From Malus domestica (Eukaryota; Streptophyta; Magnoliopsida; Rosales; Rosaceae): a stretch of 64,000 bases of DNA. The stretch is taken from assembly GCF_042453785.1 (NCBI RefSeq), contig NC_091676.1, positions 2,611,501 through 2,675,500 of the forward strand. Direction: 5' to 3'. This document shows, piece after piece, positions 1 through 12,277 of this stretch. Positions within the stretch are counted from its first letter, which is position 1. Each line of letters starts with the position of its first letter. The translations under genes were made by a program, and so were the position numbers. The notes beneath the pieces are model-generated. The model was not told the DNA's origin, did not search any database, and saw only the letters and a list, made by a program, of their open reading frames with translations.

Positions 1-788
1 GCCTCTACTGTATGTTAGATATGGTTATGGGCCAGCATTGTGTGCCTTTATCAAGAAACCCACCGCTAGTGAGAGTGAAACCCTGCAAATAAGATAGAAG
101 CTTATATCGAAGATGTTACTGTGGCAGTGCATGCTGGACTCCATGGATTATTTCTACGTGACAGTACATAACACGTCATTGCATTGTTACTCTCCCTTCA
201 AGTAATTATTCTTTTCTATAAAACCTTCTATACTTCAATTTTGTTTAACTATAACTCATTGTTGAATAGATGTTCAATCCACATAAGCGATCATACTAAA
301 GTTCACCTATTGATACTCGTGTTATTTTTGTATCTCATTAATGCTTTGATCCACATAAATGATCGTATCAGTGTTCACCTATTAGTTCTCGTGTTTACGA
401 AAACACGATTCAGTGATTCTCAGTTTGACTTTTGGATTTAAGGCATCATCCAAAATCCTAATAATTAGTAATTATCCAAATTCCCTAAGACAACGCTAAG
501 CTAAACAAGATGGCACGAAAATAAAGGATAATTGGCCAATTCCTTTGGCAAACATATGTTGGATACGCCGCGCCTAGACGAATACAACGCAACACGCTCA
601 CCAAACCAAAGAAAGAAAGAAAATCCAAGCCATCAAACAAGGAAACAAAACGACATGGACAAATCAATCTTCCCAGATTTTCGTCTCCATTCACACTATC
701 ACATATATAATCAGCAATTAATCAGCATTACACCTCAGTCTTAAAGACTTGAGTCCGAAAATCCCGATCAATTAATTACTAAGCACTC
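1..788. other. Intergenic, no gene seen; imperfect tandem repeat
   Basis: No convincing coding region. An imperfect direct repeat is visible: the stretch around 277-333 (CCACATAAGCGATC ... TTCACCTATTGAT) recurs around 348-395 (CCACATAAATGATC ... TTCACCTATTAGT), period about 75 bp. The short open frames here show no family features. The right part should hold the promoter of the downstream amidotransferase gene. Confidence 0.5.
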
Positions 789-856
789 TTTCTCTCTCTA
801 TATATATACACACACACACGCACGCACGCACACTCTCTCTCTCTCTCTCTCGCTCT
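789..856. repeat. Compound microsatellite (CT/TA/CA/GCAC/CT)
   Basis: A run of CT, then TATA, then CA/GCACGCAC, then a second long CT tract. It ends about 40 bp before the proposed ATG at 893, so it probably lies in the 5' leader or core promoter of the amidotransferase gene. CT-rich leaders are common in plants. Length variation here would be expected. Confidence 0.85.
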
Positions 857-892
857 CTGTGCAATTGGTCACTCTGTCTGTATCCACAATCC

Positions 893-2782
893 ATGGCTAA
901 TTCAGATTTGTCCACGGTTTTACCTCGGGTTCTTATCGTCTCCCGACGAACCGTCCGCAAGAACAAGTTTGTAGATTTTGTGGGTTAGTTTCCATCTGTT
1001 TCCATATATATTGCTCAAACTATTGATTCCGTCACGTATTTTTCACACTTGTGTTATTAGGTAGTTTTTCTATTTTTGGACGTTACATTGCTCAGATTTT
1101 CAGATGTTGATTTTCCTTGTTCAACAATAAAATTATACGTTCTTTCTCGATTTTGAGCGTTATTCTTATTTAATCTAATCGGAGAATTCGAAATATATAG
1201 TGCAAAGGGAGTATGCTGCTTTAGCCAATGCAGATATGTTACATAGATTATTGTTTTATTAAGCCAAACTTTGATGCAAATGGAGAGAATATTGCTGTTG
1301 CCAACTCGGCTAAATGCTGACGTGCAAAAATTATCGTTTGTTAAACCAACCATGTGTGTTAATTAAAAACGTGTTTTTCAACATATGGGACAGGAGAATA
1401 TCATCTAGACCTAATAGTAAGCTATGGAGCAGTACCTGTCATCGTCCCAAGAGTCAGCGGAGTCCACATGCTGCTCCAAAGCTTCGAGCCAATCCACGGA
1501 GTCCTTCTCTGCGAAGGCGAAGACATCGATCCATCCCATTACGATGCGCAGCTCTCCGGTTTCTCTCCCGGAGAGCTAGAAGAGATCAGAAAGCTCCATG
1601 CTAGCGACACCGCCATCGACAAAGAGAAAGATTCAATAGAACTAGGGCTTGCAAAGCTATGCCTAGAAAGAAACATCCCGTACTTGGGAATATGCAGAGG
1701 CTCCCAAGTCCTTAACGTCGCGTGTGGCGGCACGCTCTATCAAGACGTTGATAGCGAGCTCTCGAAGGAATGCCCGGAAAATACTCAAAGAGTTGCTCAC
1801 ATAAGCTATGAGAATTACGACGAGCATAGGCATGTGGTGAAGGTGGTGGAAAATACGCCTTTGCATGGATGGTTTAAAGACTCCTTGGATGGTGAGAGAA
1901 TGGAGATATCTGTGAATAGTTATCACCATCAGGGGGTGAAGAGATTGGCGCCGCGGTTCGTGCCGATGGCTTTCTCTCCGGATGGTTTGGTTGAAGGATT
2001 TTATGAGCCGGATGCTTATAATCCCGACGAGGGTAAGTTTATCATGGGGCTTCAGTTTCATCCGGAGAGAATGCGAAAACCCGATTCGGATGATTTTGAG
2101 TATCCAGGATGCCCGTCTGCATATCAGGCACGAACTGAATTTCTTCTAGTTTGTCATGTTTTTTGCCAATTTTATGGTCAAAATTAGCTGTATCTGCAGG
2201 AATTTGTCAAAGCAGTGAGAGCTTACGAAAAGAAGCTCAATGGAACCACAGCATGTGTGCCAAAATCTCCAAAGCTTAACCATGATCAAGAGATGAAGAG
2301 AAGGAACATCGTAACGAGCCTCTCAGTAGCAAGAAACATGTACTCGAAGCGTGGAATTGTTTCCGGAAGAGAGTCTGATCAACTCGACGTCGGAGCTGAG
2401 TTTCTGGAGGTCAGTATTAAAACATCTCCACACAGCATAACCAACCCGCAACATAGTTTCTAGTTCTTGTAGGTTGTCATGATAGTTCGATTTTAATGGT
2501 GTGTTGTTCCGAACGGTATGATATCAGGCTAATACGGCATTGAGCTTGCAGCAAGAGACAAGGCTGAAGCAGATGGGGGCAACAGTAAGAAACGCTTCTG
2601 CATACATGAAACAACTGAAGATGTGCGAGGAGAGGGAGAAAGTTGCGAAGGCCTTCATCGGGAAGATGTCGATAGAGCAGATATCTGATCTGACGTCGTT
2701 TTACCGGACGAAGAGTCGGATATGTTCCAAGGCCTTGGAGACAAAGTTTCATGACTTGCTGCTTGAAAACGATGCTGATTAA
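893..2782 (+). CDS. Class-I glutamine amidotransferase, GAT1_2.1-like
   Basis: Exons 893-983, 1394-2127, 2200-2409 and 2528-2782 join in frame to 429 residues. The protein is a class-I glutamine amidotransferase / peptidase C26 domain that removes the amide of glutamine or a gamma-glutamyl group. The nucleophile elbow is GICRGSQ with Cys at about residue 131; the His/Glu pair is in QFHPER at about 253/255. The charged helical C-terminal tail (EFVKAV..., [10 protein letters not shown]) is typical of the plant GAT1_2.1 group (Arabidopsis At1g15040), described as nitrogen-responsive. Intron 2 appears to use a GC donor (CAG|GCACGA) with a normal AG acceptor; this restores phase and the expected PSAYQ-EFVKAV junction. 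The start was chosen at the first ATG giving the conserved PRVLIVSRR opening. The class is firm; the exact physiological substrate is not shown by sequence. Confidence 0.9.
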
Positions 2783-3518
2783 TTTCTCCTCACTTCCAAT
2801 TCGTTATGAAAGAGATGCTTCCCTTATAAATCTGCGCTTAAAACACGAGATTAATATAAAAACTCTTCTTCCAGCTGCCATGACAAAAGAATGACGACCG
2901 ACTCCTTGAACTCGATTTCATTTAGCAAGAGAAACAAAGATTACAAACCCGGCAGATAAGCAGCAACAACACACTTAACGCCTTATCTCATTAAGTGATG
3001 TCGGATGCGATTCAGATACACATTTGGGGAAGAAAAAACTAACACTTACGGTTATCTCTAAATCAAAACCCCCTTTAGACAGGATTACATACTAATAATT
3101 AACATCATATCACGGCATAAAAAAGAGCCCGGTTTATCTTTTTTTATAGTAATGTACTCTTCTTACTACCAACAAAATAAAAACTTGCTTACATCAAAAG
3201 CAGTAACTTCCATTTAGAGCTAGACCTTCTATAGATTATCTAACTATATTTTCCTTCTATTCACTTTTTACTGAGCCTCTTTCATCTCATGCCAAAAGCT
3301 TTGACTTTTCTTCTGTGGGTTACCCTTCATCCTTTTCTTTTTTCGTTTTCTTTTCTTTCTCCTGTAGTAAATAACAGAAAACCAAACGACAGAATCACCG
3401 CAAACCAACTTGCCACCATGAGTTTAACAAAATAAAGAGAATTTTCACAAGTAACCCGTGCAAAAGGCTTCACTTCTAGAACGGTGGTAGTAGCATCACA
3501 GTTAGCATCCTCTTGATA
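2783..3518. other. Intergenic between convergent genes
   Basis: AT-rich, no supported gene. The amidotransferase (+) and the DUF789 gene (-) converge here, so the region should hold both 3' UTRs. A pyrimidine-rich stretch lies at about 3310-3365. Confidence 0.6.
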
Positions 3519-6068
3519 TCATCTACGGTTAAAAAACAGAAAATCTGGGTGATTGACCCGATGCTTTCTTAGAAAGTTGTCAGCATCCTGCAAAAGAATG
3601 CTGGCTAACTGGTGTTCACATCCACCACTCGACGTCCACAATGAACCTCTGAATTTGTATGAAGCAAGGCCAAAAGCAGGTAACAACATCTTAGGGACAC
3701 CATCCATGTCACTTGGATATGTCAATACAGGAACCCGGTCATCTTGTACACCTGAAACATAATCAAAGAAGAGACAAGTTTCACATTTAAAATCTAGTTA
3801 TACTTCACACGTAATGAAATCATCCTCGATATCTGTCTACCATATTGTACGTCCATTTTGACATGGAAGCATGCACGTACAAGGGATAAGACAAGATAAA
3901 CTTGGGCATAATGCAGATATCAGCATACGTGGTGCATTGACAATAACTTTCTTTGATCAACAATGCTAAATCCCCACATTGTAGTAAATGCTAAAATTAA
4001 AAGATAAAATCTGTAAGAAAATCAACTACATAAGCAGTTAAACTAATATATGGCATATGATTTTGTTATTTCATTATGCTATATGAATAACATTCACCTC
4101 TCCCAGACCCTGCGTAAAGCGGAAGCCTTGTGCACTGGGTACGACCTTTTTTATTATGCTATATGAATAAAAGATATATTATCAGACCAAATCACCAAAC
4201 GAAACAACGTGGTATCCCATTTATGATGTATGATTACAATTTATAAAATCAGACCAAAACAACAAAATGAAATAACGTGTCATCTCAAGAGTATCAATTA
4301 TGCAGACCAAATGTCAGGGAACAAACTTCCATCCTAAGCAAAACTAAAAGGGTTAAAAAGTACCTCTCATGGGTGTAAAAAGTTTATGGTATGTTAGAAA
4401 GCACGCATCAAGATCCTTTAGAGTTGGTCCTGTTGGAATCCTATAAATTGGATACCTGAAAAGGTCATACCAAAACCAATTAGTCACACGACAGTGTACA
4501 ACGAGTAAACAAAAACAGTGATCTATAGTACCATGCAACAGATATCCAACTGGGTGACAGTAGATCACAGCTTCTTAGTGTCTTTAGCTCAGGAAAATGG
4601 AACGCAAGATCTAGTATCTGTAGAAAGGTAAAGTTCAGAACAACATCCGAAAAAAGGGAGGTCATAAATAGCAAGATATATTACTATTTGTTCTAGAGAG
4701 AAATGAAATTATAACCTTGTCAGCTAAAGGCTCACGACAATAAGGAAGGTCCCGTTCAAAATACTCAAACAGTAAGCAACCTTGGGAATTTATACATTCG
4801 CCCTCGTCACTGGAACAGTCTTCGTGGGGTGGTAAATGCGGGTCTCTTAAAGATAATCTTTCTATCCTACGAGGAATTTCACTAGACATAATTTGGTGAT
4901 TCTGCTGCTCACTCAAATATTTTAGTCTATCAGTTTCGTACTCACAGCTACCGTCACTGCTAGAATCCCTGAAGTCACTATCACTGTCCTCATCTGGTCG
5001 CCTATCAATAAACGACCATCAAACTTTGAATAACAAAAATGAATGAAATAAACCATTCATGTTTTGACAAAAAGCAAATATGTAAACTAAAGTAAGCAAC
5101 GGGCAATAGTCAGTATACACTGATTCCGTTAAAAGTACATATTCTGATGCAAGGAGTAAACAAACATAGTAATCCATGAAACCTGTTTACCATAAGTGCA
5201 TGCGCCATACAATCAAGAACAACAACAAATTCTCAAATTCAGTTTTGGATTTACCTCTAAGTAAATGCAGGACAAAAATCATTTTGCAGAGAGATAACGG
5301 CACACTTATCAGTTATCACTGATTCACTATCAAGAAAGAAAATACAAACAATGCATGCATGTGACTATAATCAACTAGAACTATATCAAAATTCTTCTAA
5401 ACTACAAAACAAATGATAAATCGAATTAAGCCAAAAGTATGGAGTAAAATGTATACCTTGTCTTAGTTGCCAATTTCGCAGAGTGGCCGTATATTTGAAT
5501 GCCGGACAGGTAAGGGACGTAGTACTGAACCACAGAGTCACTGTCATTCAAAATCAGAGGCACTCCTGCACCATAAGCACTCCACTCCTTGAAGGACTCC
5601 CATAAATCCCCCAGAACAAAGTATGGCTGACATTCCACGTCGCATGTACTCAATCCTCTCATCGTCCTCTGCAACCAAACAATTAATTACAAGATCAACA
5701 AAAAAAATAAAAAAAAAACCCCCAAAAAATTACACAAATTAGATTCAAGCAAACACCTTGGAGAGGTACTGAACGGGGACGGACGGAGAGATCGACTGCA
5801 AGAACCGGTCGAGATTACTCAAGGGCTTCACGACGGGCTCAAAAGCGGGCACGGCGAAGGGGTTGGGCGCCTCATCAGACCCGGTCCGGTTCTCCGGCTC
5901 CCGGTTGGGATTACCCTTCAAGGAAGGAGACGGACTGGGCGTGACGTCGCTCTGAGCTCTGCGAAGTTGCTCCGCCTTCTGGTTCTGGTGGGCCCTACGA
6001 GCTCTCGCCGGATTGTAAAATCGATCCTCTCCGCGGCCGCGCGTAACCTGCAATCCCGTACCCAACAT
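3519..6068 (-). CDS. DUF789 family protein
   Basis: Six exons on the minus strand: 6068-5757, 5668-5457, 5001-4716, 4617-4532, 4455-4364 and 3751-3519. All phases agree, and the product is 406 residues, a usual length for plant DUF789 proteins. The start MLGTGLQ...GEDRFYNPARARR fits the family N-terminus. The DUF789 core follows: SNLDRFLQS, VQYLSK, CDVECQPYFVLGDLW, WSAYGAGVPL, VVQYYVPYLSGIQ, then an acidic serine-rich insert (DEDSDSDF), then LLFEYFERDLPYCREPL, SWISVAWYPIYRIPTG and LPAFGLASYK. The biochemical function of the family is not established and I assign none. No membrane segment or signal peptide is evident. Intron 5 carries a SINE fragment. The GC-rich start region contrasts with AT-rich introns, as is normal for plant first exons. 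Confidence 0.9.
4091..4152 (+). mobile_element. 5'-truncated Au-like SINE tail with target-site duplication
   Basis: The segment from CATTCACCTCTCCCAGACCC to GTGCACTGGGTACGACC plus a T run matches the well-known 3' end of plant Au-type SINEs (CCAGACCC...GTGCACTGGGTACG...TTTTT). It is flanked by a perfect 18-bp direct repeat, ATTATGCTATATGAATAA, at 4073-4090 and 4153-4170. That duplication is the mark of target-primed reverse transcription. The 5' tRNA-like part is missing, as in 5'-truncated insertions. It sits in intron 5 of the DUF789 gene. Confidence 0.8.
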
Positions 6069-7869
6069 CGCGTGAAAGGCGAAGCAGAAACTGGCTCAAC
6101 GAGAGCCTTATATCCGGTCCCCCTCTGCACGCAGAGCGTCTTAAACCCAGAAACAAAGTCAACGGGATTGGAACAAACCGAGAACAACTGGGCGATGGTA
6201 TTAAGGGGATCAGCGCCTCTAGGGTTTGTCAAAATTAGGGTTGATCGAGAAAATTGGGGGAATCGGATCGGAAAAGATTGGAGTTGCAGGGGCTGAGTCG
6301 GAATAGCAAAACACTATGGATCTGGCGGAAGAAGAAGACGATGATAGGGGTAGGTATTGAGGGGCAATATGGTAATATAAGTTGGAATAGTAGGGGAAAG
6401 GGAAGCGATGGGAGGAAGGCGAAAGAAGAAAGCAAACGGCGAAGCAGGCTCTGTATAAAAGGATGGGGGTACGGCGTAGGGGTAGGAGAAGAACAAAACA
6501 ATTTTTTTTTTAAATCCTTATTGTTAAATATAAATAATTAAAAAACAACTTGCCAACAACTTTGGCGCCCATGACTTAATGCAACGGGGGCACTCAATTC
6601 AGAAAATTACAACCTTGTTTTTTGTTGAATTTTTGTGAGGCTTTTAAATTGGAAATTTTTTGTGCAAAATCAGTACACAAGTTACGTTTTGTACCATTTT
6701 ACGTTTGTAAAAATATTAAAAAATGTAATTGATATATTCCTTTTTTACGCATAACACAACTTACATTTTGTACAGTTTCTCAGCGTATTAATAAAAAAAG
6801 TTACATATTGTAATTTGAGTCAAATTATTGATTTTTGTAATACAAAAATATATTTAGACAAAGGGGATGGTGAGGTTCGGCTAAACCAGAGTTTTCGCAA
6901 CCTAATTTGGTATCTTATTCATCGTTCGTGATATTTAAACTTAAAATTCTCATGTATAAGTAAATAAAAATACTATCAGATTGTAACATTGAGTGACATT
7001 ATTAATTAAGGAAAACTAATGAAAATGGTTTGAAAATTTTGAGTTTTAATGATAAGGATAAAATAAAGGGTAAAGTGAATAGTAACATGATTGACTTTTT
7101 AGTGTAAAAAGTATGATTTTTCGTTAAAGTGAACAGTACCGGGTGCTTTTCATTGAATAAGAGAAGAAACTAGTCGATGAGTGGTAGAAAATTTGTGGTT
7201 AGATAAGGGCAATTTAGGTAATCTGATTGTGTGTGGGAGTGGGGTGAGTTTGAGCGTTATCTAATGACTAAATGGAAAAGATCTGAAAGGCTTTACTAAA
7301 CATGGTTGCGATTGGTGGCATCGAGGCCACACGGATTAGTCATTGGGGTGAGGGACTCAGCTGCCTACACGTGTGATGGAGGGAAACGCTGCACACGTGT
7401 ATGGCTGGATTCGCTCTGCTAGATGGAAGGTGTCATTTTCCTTCTTATCCCCATTCGATTTTATCAAGAAATTGAATAGACTTTTTTATTTATCAATTAA
7501 TTCTCAACTCAGAGCCACGACGTTCCGGATGCGTGAGGTTACGCGCCTTTTTGGACTTTTGCTTCAGATCACCACGTTTGATTAAATAGAACTTTAACTG
7601 AAAAATTTATGGTACTATTTATTTTAATTATAAATCATATTTTTATATTAAAAATTAATCATAATATTATTTATTTTAATTTTAATTTTATTATTTTCGT
7701 TAAATTCAAAAAAATTTAATCATTTTCATTAGTTTTTTATTTTATTTAAATCTTGTGCTACGGTCGCCTATTATAAAATAAATTTTAAAAAAATGAAAAT
7801 ATTTTCTATGTGGTCAAAAATGAGAAATAGTAAAATAAACTCTAGTCTTCAATTTATATTTAAGAGATA
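6069..7869. other. Intergenic, AT-rich; DUF789 promoter side
   Basis: No supported gene. The first 450 bp are GC-richer and probably hold the DUF789 leader and promoter (minus strand). From 6550 the DNA is AT-rich. Stretches such as GTTAAAGTGAACAGTACC near 7125 and the TTTTAATT-rich block at 7600-7780 look like worn dispersed repeats, but I could not define their ends. Confidence 0.5.
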
Positions 7870-8292
7870 CATCGATGCTCGGGTGTTCTCACCACCTTCT
7901 TGCCCCAGCTTGGCCTTGTTGCCTCTGTTGCTCCAGAATTGAGGTTGCAGGCGAAGACTTCTGGATTTGCAGGCGAAGAGGTAGAAGATGCCATTGTCGA
8001 TCAAGATTTTGCAGGGAGAAAACAAATTTGGGAATAGAAATCAAAGATTGCAGAAGAAGCTAGGATCGGTGCATGAGTAGAGAGGCGAGTGATACCATAT
8101 AAGAAATAACTCTGGTAATTTCATTTCTTAATGAATAAGAAATTACAACAGGTTTATATACACTTGCGAAAAATAGCTTAGTAACTAATTACACCTGGTT
8201 AACTGACTAATCTAGTAATTAATTACATGAACAGTTGTAATAGACTTGTAACCAAAATACAACAAACTATATATGTGCCTCTTTACAATCCA
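7870..8292 (-). mobile_element. Fragment of a Ty1/copia-like LTR element (fossil)
   Basis: On the minus strand, a sequence resembling an initiator-Met tRNA primer site (TGGTATCACTCGCC) lies at about 8083-8096. It follows an LTR-like block of about 196 bp (8097-8292) and precedes a short leader and the start of a Ser/Thr-rich gag-like frame (MASSTSSPANPEVF). Everything further downstream in the element is missing. The outer LTR edge coincides with the start of the duplicated LRK10L segment shared by copies A and B, which supports that boundary. It is a broken remnant. Confidence 0.45.
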
Positions 8293-8806
8293 CATGACCT
8301 TTCACTAGATTAAATTCCAACGTTAGTACTACTACCAGGAGATGCTTTTCTTTTCAGCTTTGAAGCTGTTCAGTGTTCACACAAATAAGTAGACCCCAGA
8401 GCAAGACGGAAAGGAACATGTTTCACGACGCCACGAGTGAACACTGAACACTCAATCCTTTCCGTAATCTGTGTGGTTCAGAGGAGTTGCAAGGACTTTT
8501 GAATGTTGTCTTTGAAGAGTCAAGGGTTCAAAGTCTTTCCGGTGCTTGTCAGTGGGGAAGTTGAGAAGGAAACTCCCCTAGTAGGCCATGGAAGTCTTTT
8601 AAGTCGAGCAACATTTACATGGTTAGTTCCCGCAAGTCTTCCAGTCTCCCAAATTCCAAGTCAACAGGGGTGTTAATATATTGCAAACAAAGAATTCTCA
8701 ACCTCTACAATTCATCACTCTTGTTCTGAATTTGAGGAGGAGTAGATCTTCTTATTCTTCTTCCTTTGCGGCGCTTTCTTCTTGTTCATCAGCTGGGAAT
8801 TCTCGG

Positions 8807-11800
8807 ATGGCTTCGGTGGCTTTGTTTATTCTCTCCGTTCTTGCTCACCTTGTGGTTCTGCACTCTGCTGAATATTCAGAAGCGGAACCCTCCAAACATT
8901 GTCCAGGCCACTTCTGCAGTGACATAGCAGGCAACATCAGCTTCCCCTTCAAAAGCCCGGGAGATCCTCCTGAATGCGGATTGTTCACAGTTGATTGTTC
9001 AGAACCCGATCGGCCAAAGATCCAATTGAAAGAGGGGGGATACTGGCATGAATTCCAAGGCTCTTTATTTTCACCTTCGATTTCTATCAATGACAGAGAC
9101 CTTGCCGACCGCTTAGAAAAGGATCGCTGCGATGATGGAGTTTTCGACGACTTGAGTCTTCCCAGCGCTTCTCCAATCGTTGAAGTACCATTATTCACAC
9201 ACGATCTGACCCTTTTCAAATGCAACACCACCTTAGACAAAAATTCTTACCCACAACTTAATTATGGCTGCGGAAATGCTAACCATACTTATTATACCGC
9301 TTCATTTAGCAGTAGTTTAACTAACCCCCCGCCGCCAGGGTGTGCAACCATTCAGGTCCCCATAGTTCCGTCTCCGTCTCAACCCATCACGTTGTCTTCA
9401 TTGACTGCTGAGTTTTCCCTCGAAGTGGAAGCACGAAAATGTTATCAATGTCGTGAAAGAAAAGGTGAATGCCTGGTTGAATATGGAAATTATAAATGCG
9501 CCGCCAGAGAAAAAGGTATATACATTTACATGACCTGTTTTTTCATTCTCTGACGTACGATAATCCGATTCCTTTCTTCAAAGGATATAAGGCCATCTCC
9601 AACCGATGGCTGGCCAGATGGCTCGTTTTAGCTCTCTGGCCCTCCAAGATTCTCCAAGATATTAATATTTTAATGAACAGTACAGGGCCATATTTGCCTC
9701 CGTCTCCAACCGAGGGTCAGAGGGCCAGAGGGCTCGTTTTAGCCCTGTAAAAAAAAACCGTCTCCAACCGAGGGCCAAAGGGCCATAGGACCAAACATAA
9801 TTTATTATTTAAAAACTACAACTTAATTTTATTTAAAAATCATGTTGGTTAGTGTTGTATAATTTTTATGTCGGTTAATGTTATTTAATGTTGTTTCATA
9901 TTGTTTAATGTTGTTTCATGTTACTTAATTTAATTTAATGTTGTATAATGGCTTAGGAAGTTATAGGAAAAAATTAGAATTTAAAAAAAATATGAAACAA
10001 ATTTTGTGAAATAGAAGTTATAGGAAAAAATGGAATTTAAAAAAAAAATATGAAACAAATTTTGTAAAATAGAAGTTATATGAAAAAAATATGACCCAAA
10101 TTTTGTAAAATATAAGTTATAGGAAAAAAATAGAATTAAAAAAAAATTGAAACAAATTTTGTAAAATAGAAGTTATAGGAAGTTATAGAAAAAAAAAAGA
10201 AAAAAAAAGGTTTAAATTCATAAAAAAAAAAAAAAGGATTTACAACGGCTAGTGGCGCTAGCCGTTGGAAGTTTGAATTCAAAATGTTATTTCTGTCGGT
10301 TGTAACCGACAGAAATAATATATATTATATTATTTCTGTCGGTTATAACCGACAGAAATAAGAATATTATTTCTGTCGGTTATAACCGACAGAAATAAGA
10401 AACATTAAAAAAAAAAATAGCCAGCCCGGGGCTGGCTGGCTGGCCGAAAGCAGCCAGCCCTCCAGCCCTCCAGCCCTCCAGCCCTCTCTGATCCCGTGGG
10501 GCCCTCCCAGATTCCCGAGCCCTCTGGCCTAGCCCTCGGTTGGAGACGGTTTTAGGGCTATTTTCGGCCCTCTGGCCCTCTGGACCCTTCGGTTGGAGAT
10601 GGCCTAACTAACAGTTTATCGAGACACAAAGTATTAAATGATTGTTATATATGCATTAGCCTCTTTTTTTTTTTGAATGGTAACATAATTTATGCCACTT
10701 CCATCTTCTGTAATTTAGTTAACAGCAGTTTTCATTGCAATTCATGTTGCAGGAGATAAGCAGGTGAAATTGAAGCTAGGACTAGGTAAGATTGATATCT
10801 CTACATTTAAGATATCTAATTGGTATGCATACTCATCTAGGACAAGTGCTAGAACCAAAGCACGGAAATCAGTCATTCCCCAATCCCTCTGGATTAATTT
10901 TCTAGGAATCACGGAATGAGCAAGCGTTTAAACACGTTGGCAAAGTCCATTGATTGCTCTGCATAACATACCTTCAATCAAATTTAACTCTCCTTTAACA
11001 GTTGGTGCAGCTTCTGTTATCGTCGTTCTAGTTGTTGTCTGCTGTTTCTTTTGGAAGAAGCGTATCCAAAAACATCAAATTGTTGAGGCCCTTCTAAGGA
11101 GCTACGGGCCGCTTCAAGTTCAAAGGCATAGCTATTCGGAGGTCAAGAAAATGACCAACTCCTTCAAAGAAAAATTAGGACAAGGAGGCTATGGTGCTGT
11201 TTACAAAGGAAAGTTAAAGGACGGCCGTCTTGTAGCAGTGAAGGTCTTGACCAAACTGAAAGGAGATGGAGAAGAATTTATGAATGAAGTGGCAGCCATT
11301 AGTCGAACTTCCCATGTCAACATCGTCTCCTTGTTGGGCTACTGTTTTGAGGGTTCGAAGAGGGCTCTGATCTATGAATTCATGCCTAATGGATCGCTCG
11401 AGAAGTTCATATTTGATGCAAGTACTCCCAAGAATGATCATCATCACTTGGGATGGGAAACTCTGGATCAAATTTCACTTGGTATTGCTCGAGGATTGGA
11501 GTACTTACATCGTGGTTGCAACACACGAATTTTGCATTTTGACATCAAGCCTCACAACATTCTTCTCAGTGAAAATTTCACCCCAAAAATCTCGGATTTT
11601 GGCCTTGCCAAAATATGCAACAGGAACGAGAGCATTGTGTCGATGTTGGGAGCTAGAGGTACAGCAGGTTACATTGCTCCAGAAGTATTTTCTCGAAACT
11701 TTGGAAAGGTCTCACACAAGTCCGATGTGTACAGCTACGGAATGATGCTTTCGGAGATGGTTGGAGGAAGAAGGAACATCGACACTGAAGCTGAAAATAC

Positions 11801-12086
11801 AAGTGAAATATATTTTCCGCATTGGATTTACAAGCGTCTTGAACTGGACGAAGAGATTGGTCTGCAGAGTGTTACGAATGAGGAAGACAAAGTAAGAGCA
11901 AGGAAGATGATCATAGTGAGCTTGTGGTGCATACAAACTGATCCTTCCAACCGGCCAGCGATAAAGGAAGTGATAGATATGTTGGAAGGGAGTGTTGATT
12001 CATTGCAGATACCACCCAAGCCTTACTTGTCTTCTCCTCCAAAATCCCCGGTAGATTCTTCTACCACATTGGTATCAATTCAGTAA
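8807..12086 (+). CDS. LRK10L-type receptor-like kinase, copy A
   Basis: Exons 8807-9515, 10753-10785 and 11002-12086 give 608 residues. The start ATG (MASVALFILSVLAHLVVLHS) begins a clear signal peptide. Then comes a Cys-rich GUB_WAK_bind ectodomain (CPGHFC, NISFPF, PPECGLFTVDC, YGCGNA) ending in a WAK-associated Cys motif (CYQCRERKGECLVE). The 33-bp exon 2 leads into a membrane segment (GAASVIVVLVVVCCFFW). The kinase has a Gly loop GQGGYGAVYKG, VAVKVL lysine, [11 protein letters not shown] and DFGLAK. HRD is replaced by HFD, so this is a non-RD kinase, a type often linked to pattern-recognition immunity. The family includes wheat Lr10-linked LRK10 and Arabidopsis LRK10L2; ligand unknown. Intron 1 is 1237 bp because of an inserted Harbinger-like element. 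A poly(A)-signal-like AATAAA lies near 12140. Confidence 0.9.
9591..10604. mobile_element. PIF/Harbinger-like non-autonomous DNA transposon in intron 1 of copy A
   Basis: Terminal inverted repeats GGCCATCTCCAACCGA at the left and TCGGTTGGAGATGGCC at the right. The element is 1014 bp, flanked by TAA at 9588-9590 and 10605-10607, the 3-bp duplication typical of PIF/Harbinger. Subterminal copies of CCGTCTCCAACCGAGGG and runs of CCAGCCCTC are present. The interior has an AT-rich minisatellite (about 9960-10200, unit around TTTTGTAAAATAGAAGTTAT) and three palindromes (10287-10398). No transposase is encoded. Confidence 0.8.
10287..10398. repeat. Three near-perfect 32-bp palindromes
   Basis: Units at 10287-10318, 10330-10361 and 10367-10398. 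Each arm reads TTATTTCTGTCGGTT and each centre is RTAACC. Units 2 and 3 are perfect palindromes; unit 1 has one G at the centre. They lie within the Harbinger-like element in intron 1 of LRK10L copy A. Confidence 0.95.
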
Positions 12087-12277
12087 AAATCCTGTATTTT
12101 ACTTGAACAAATCTATGTTTTTTCTGAGGCAATCTGAATAATAAAGTAAGCATTTCATTTTTGTTTTGTTCATTTCTATAGATGAATGAATCAACACAGT
12201 AGGAGCGACCCTCTTACTACCACTCCTGCAATCATTATATATTCAACACAATTACAAACGCTTTAATCAATCCAATT

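Noticed and set aside
772-966. Minus-strand open frame across the CT/CA microsatellite
   Set aside because: Repeat translation ([13 protein letters not shown]); it is the complement of the amidotransferase leader.
6235-6541. Open frames upstream of the DUF789 gene on both strands
   Set aside because: Purine/pyrimidine-biased leader sequence; mutually overlapping and without family resemblance.
10287-10398. Regular repeats considered as a CRISPR-like array
   Set aside because: This is eukaryotic nuclear DNA; the units are palindromes inside a DNA transposon and have no spacers of constant length.
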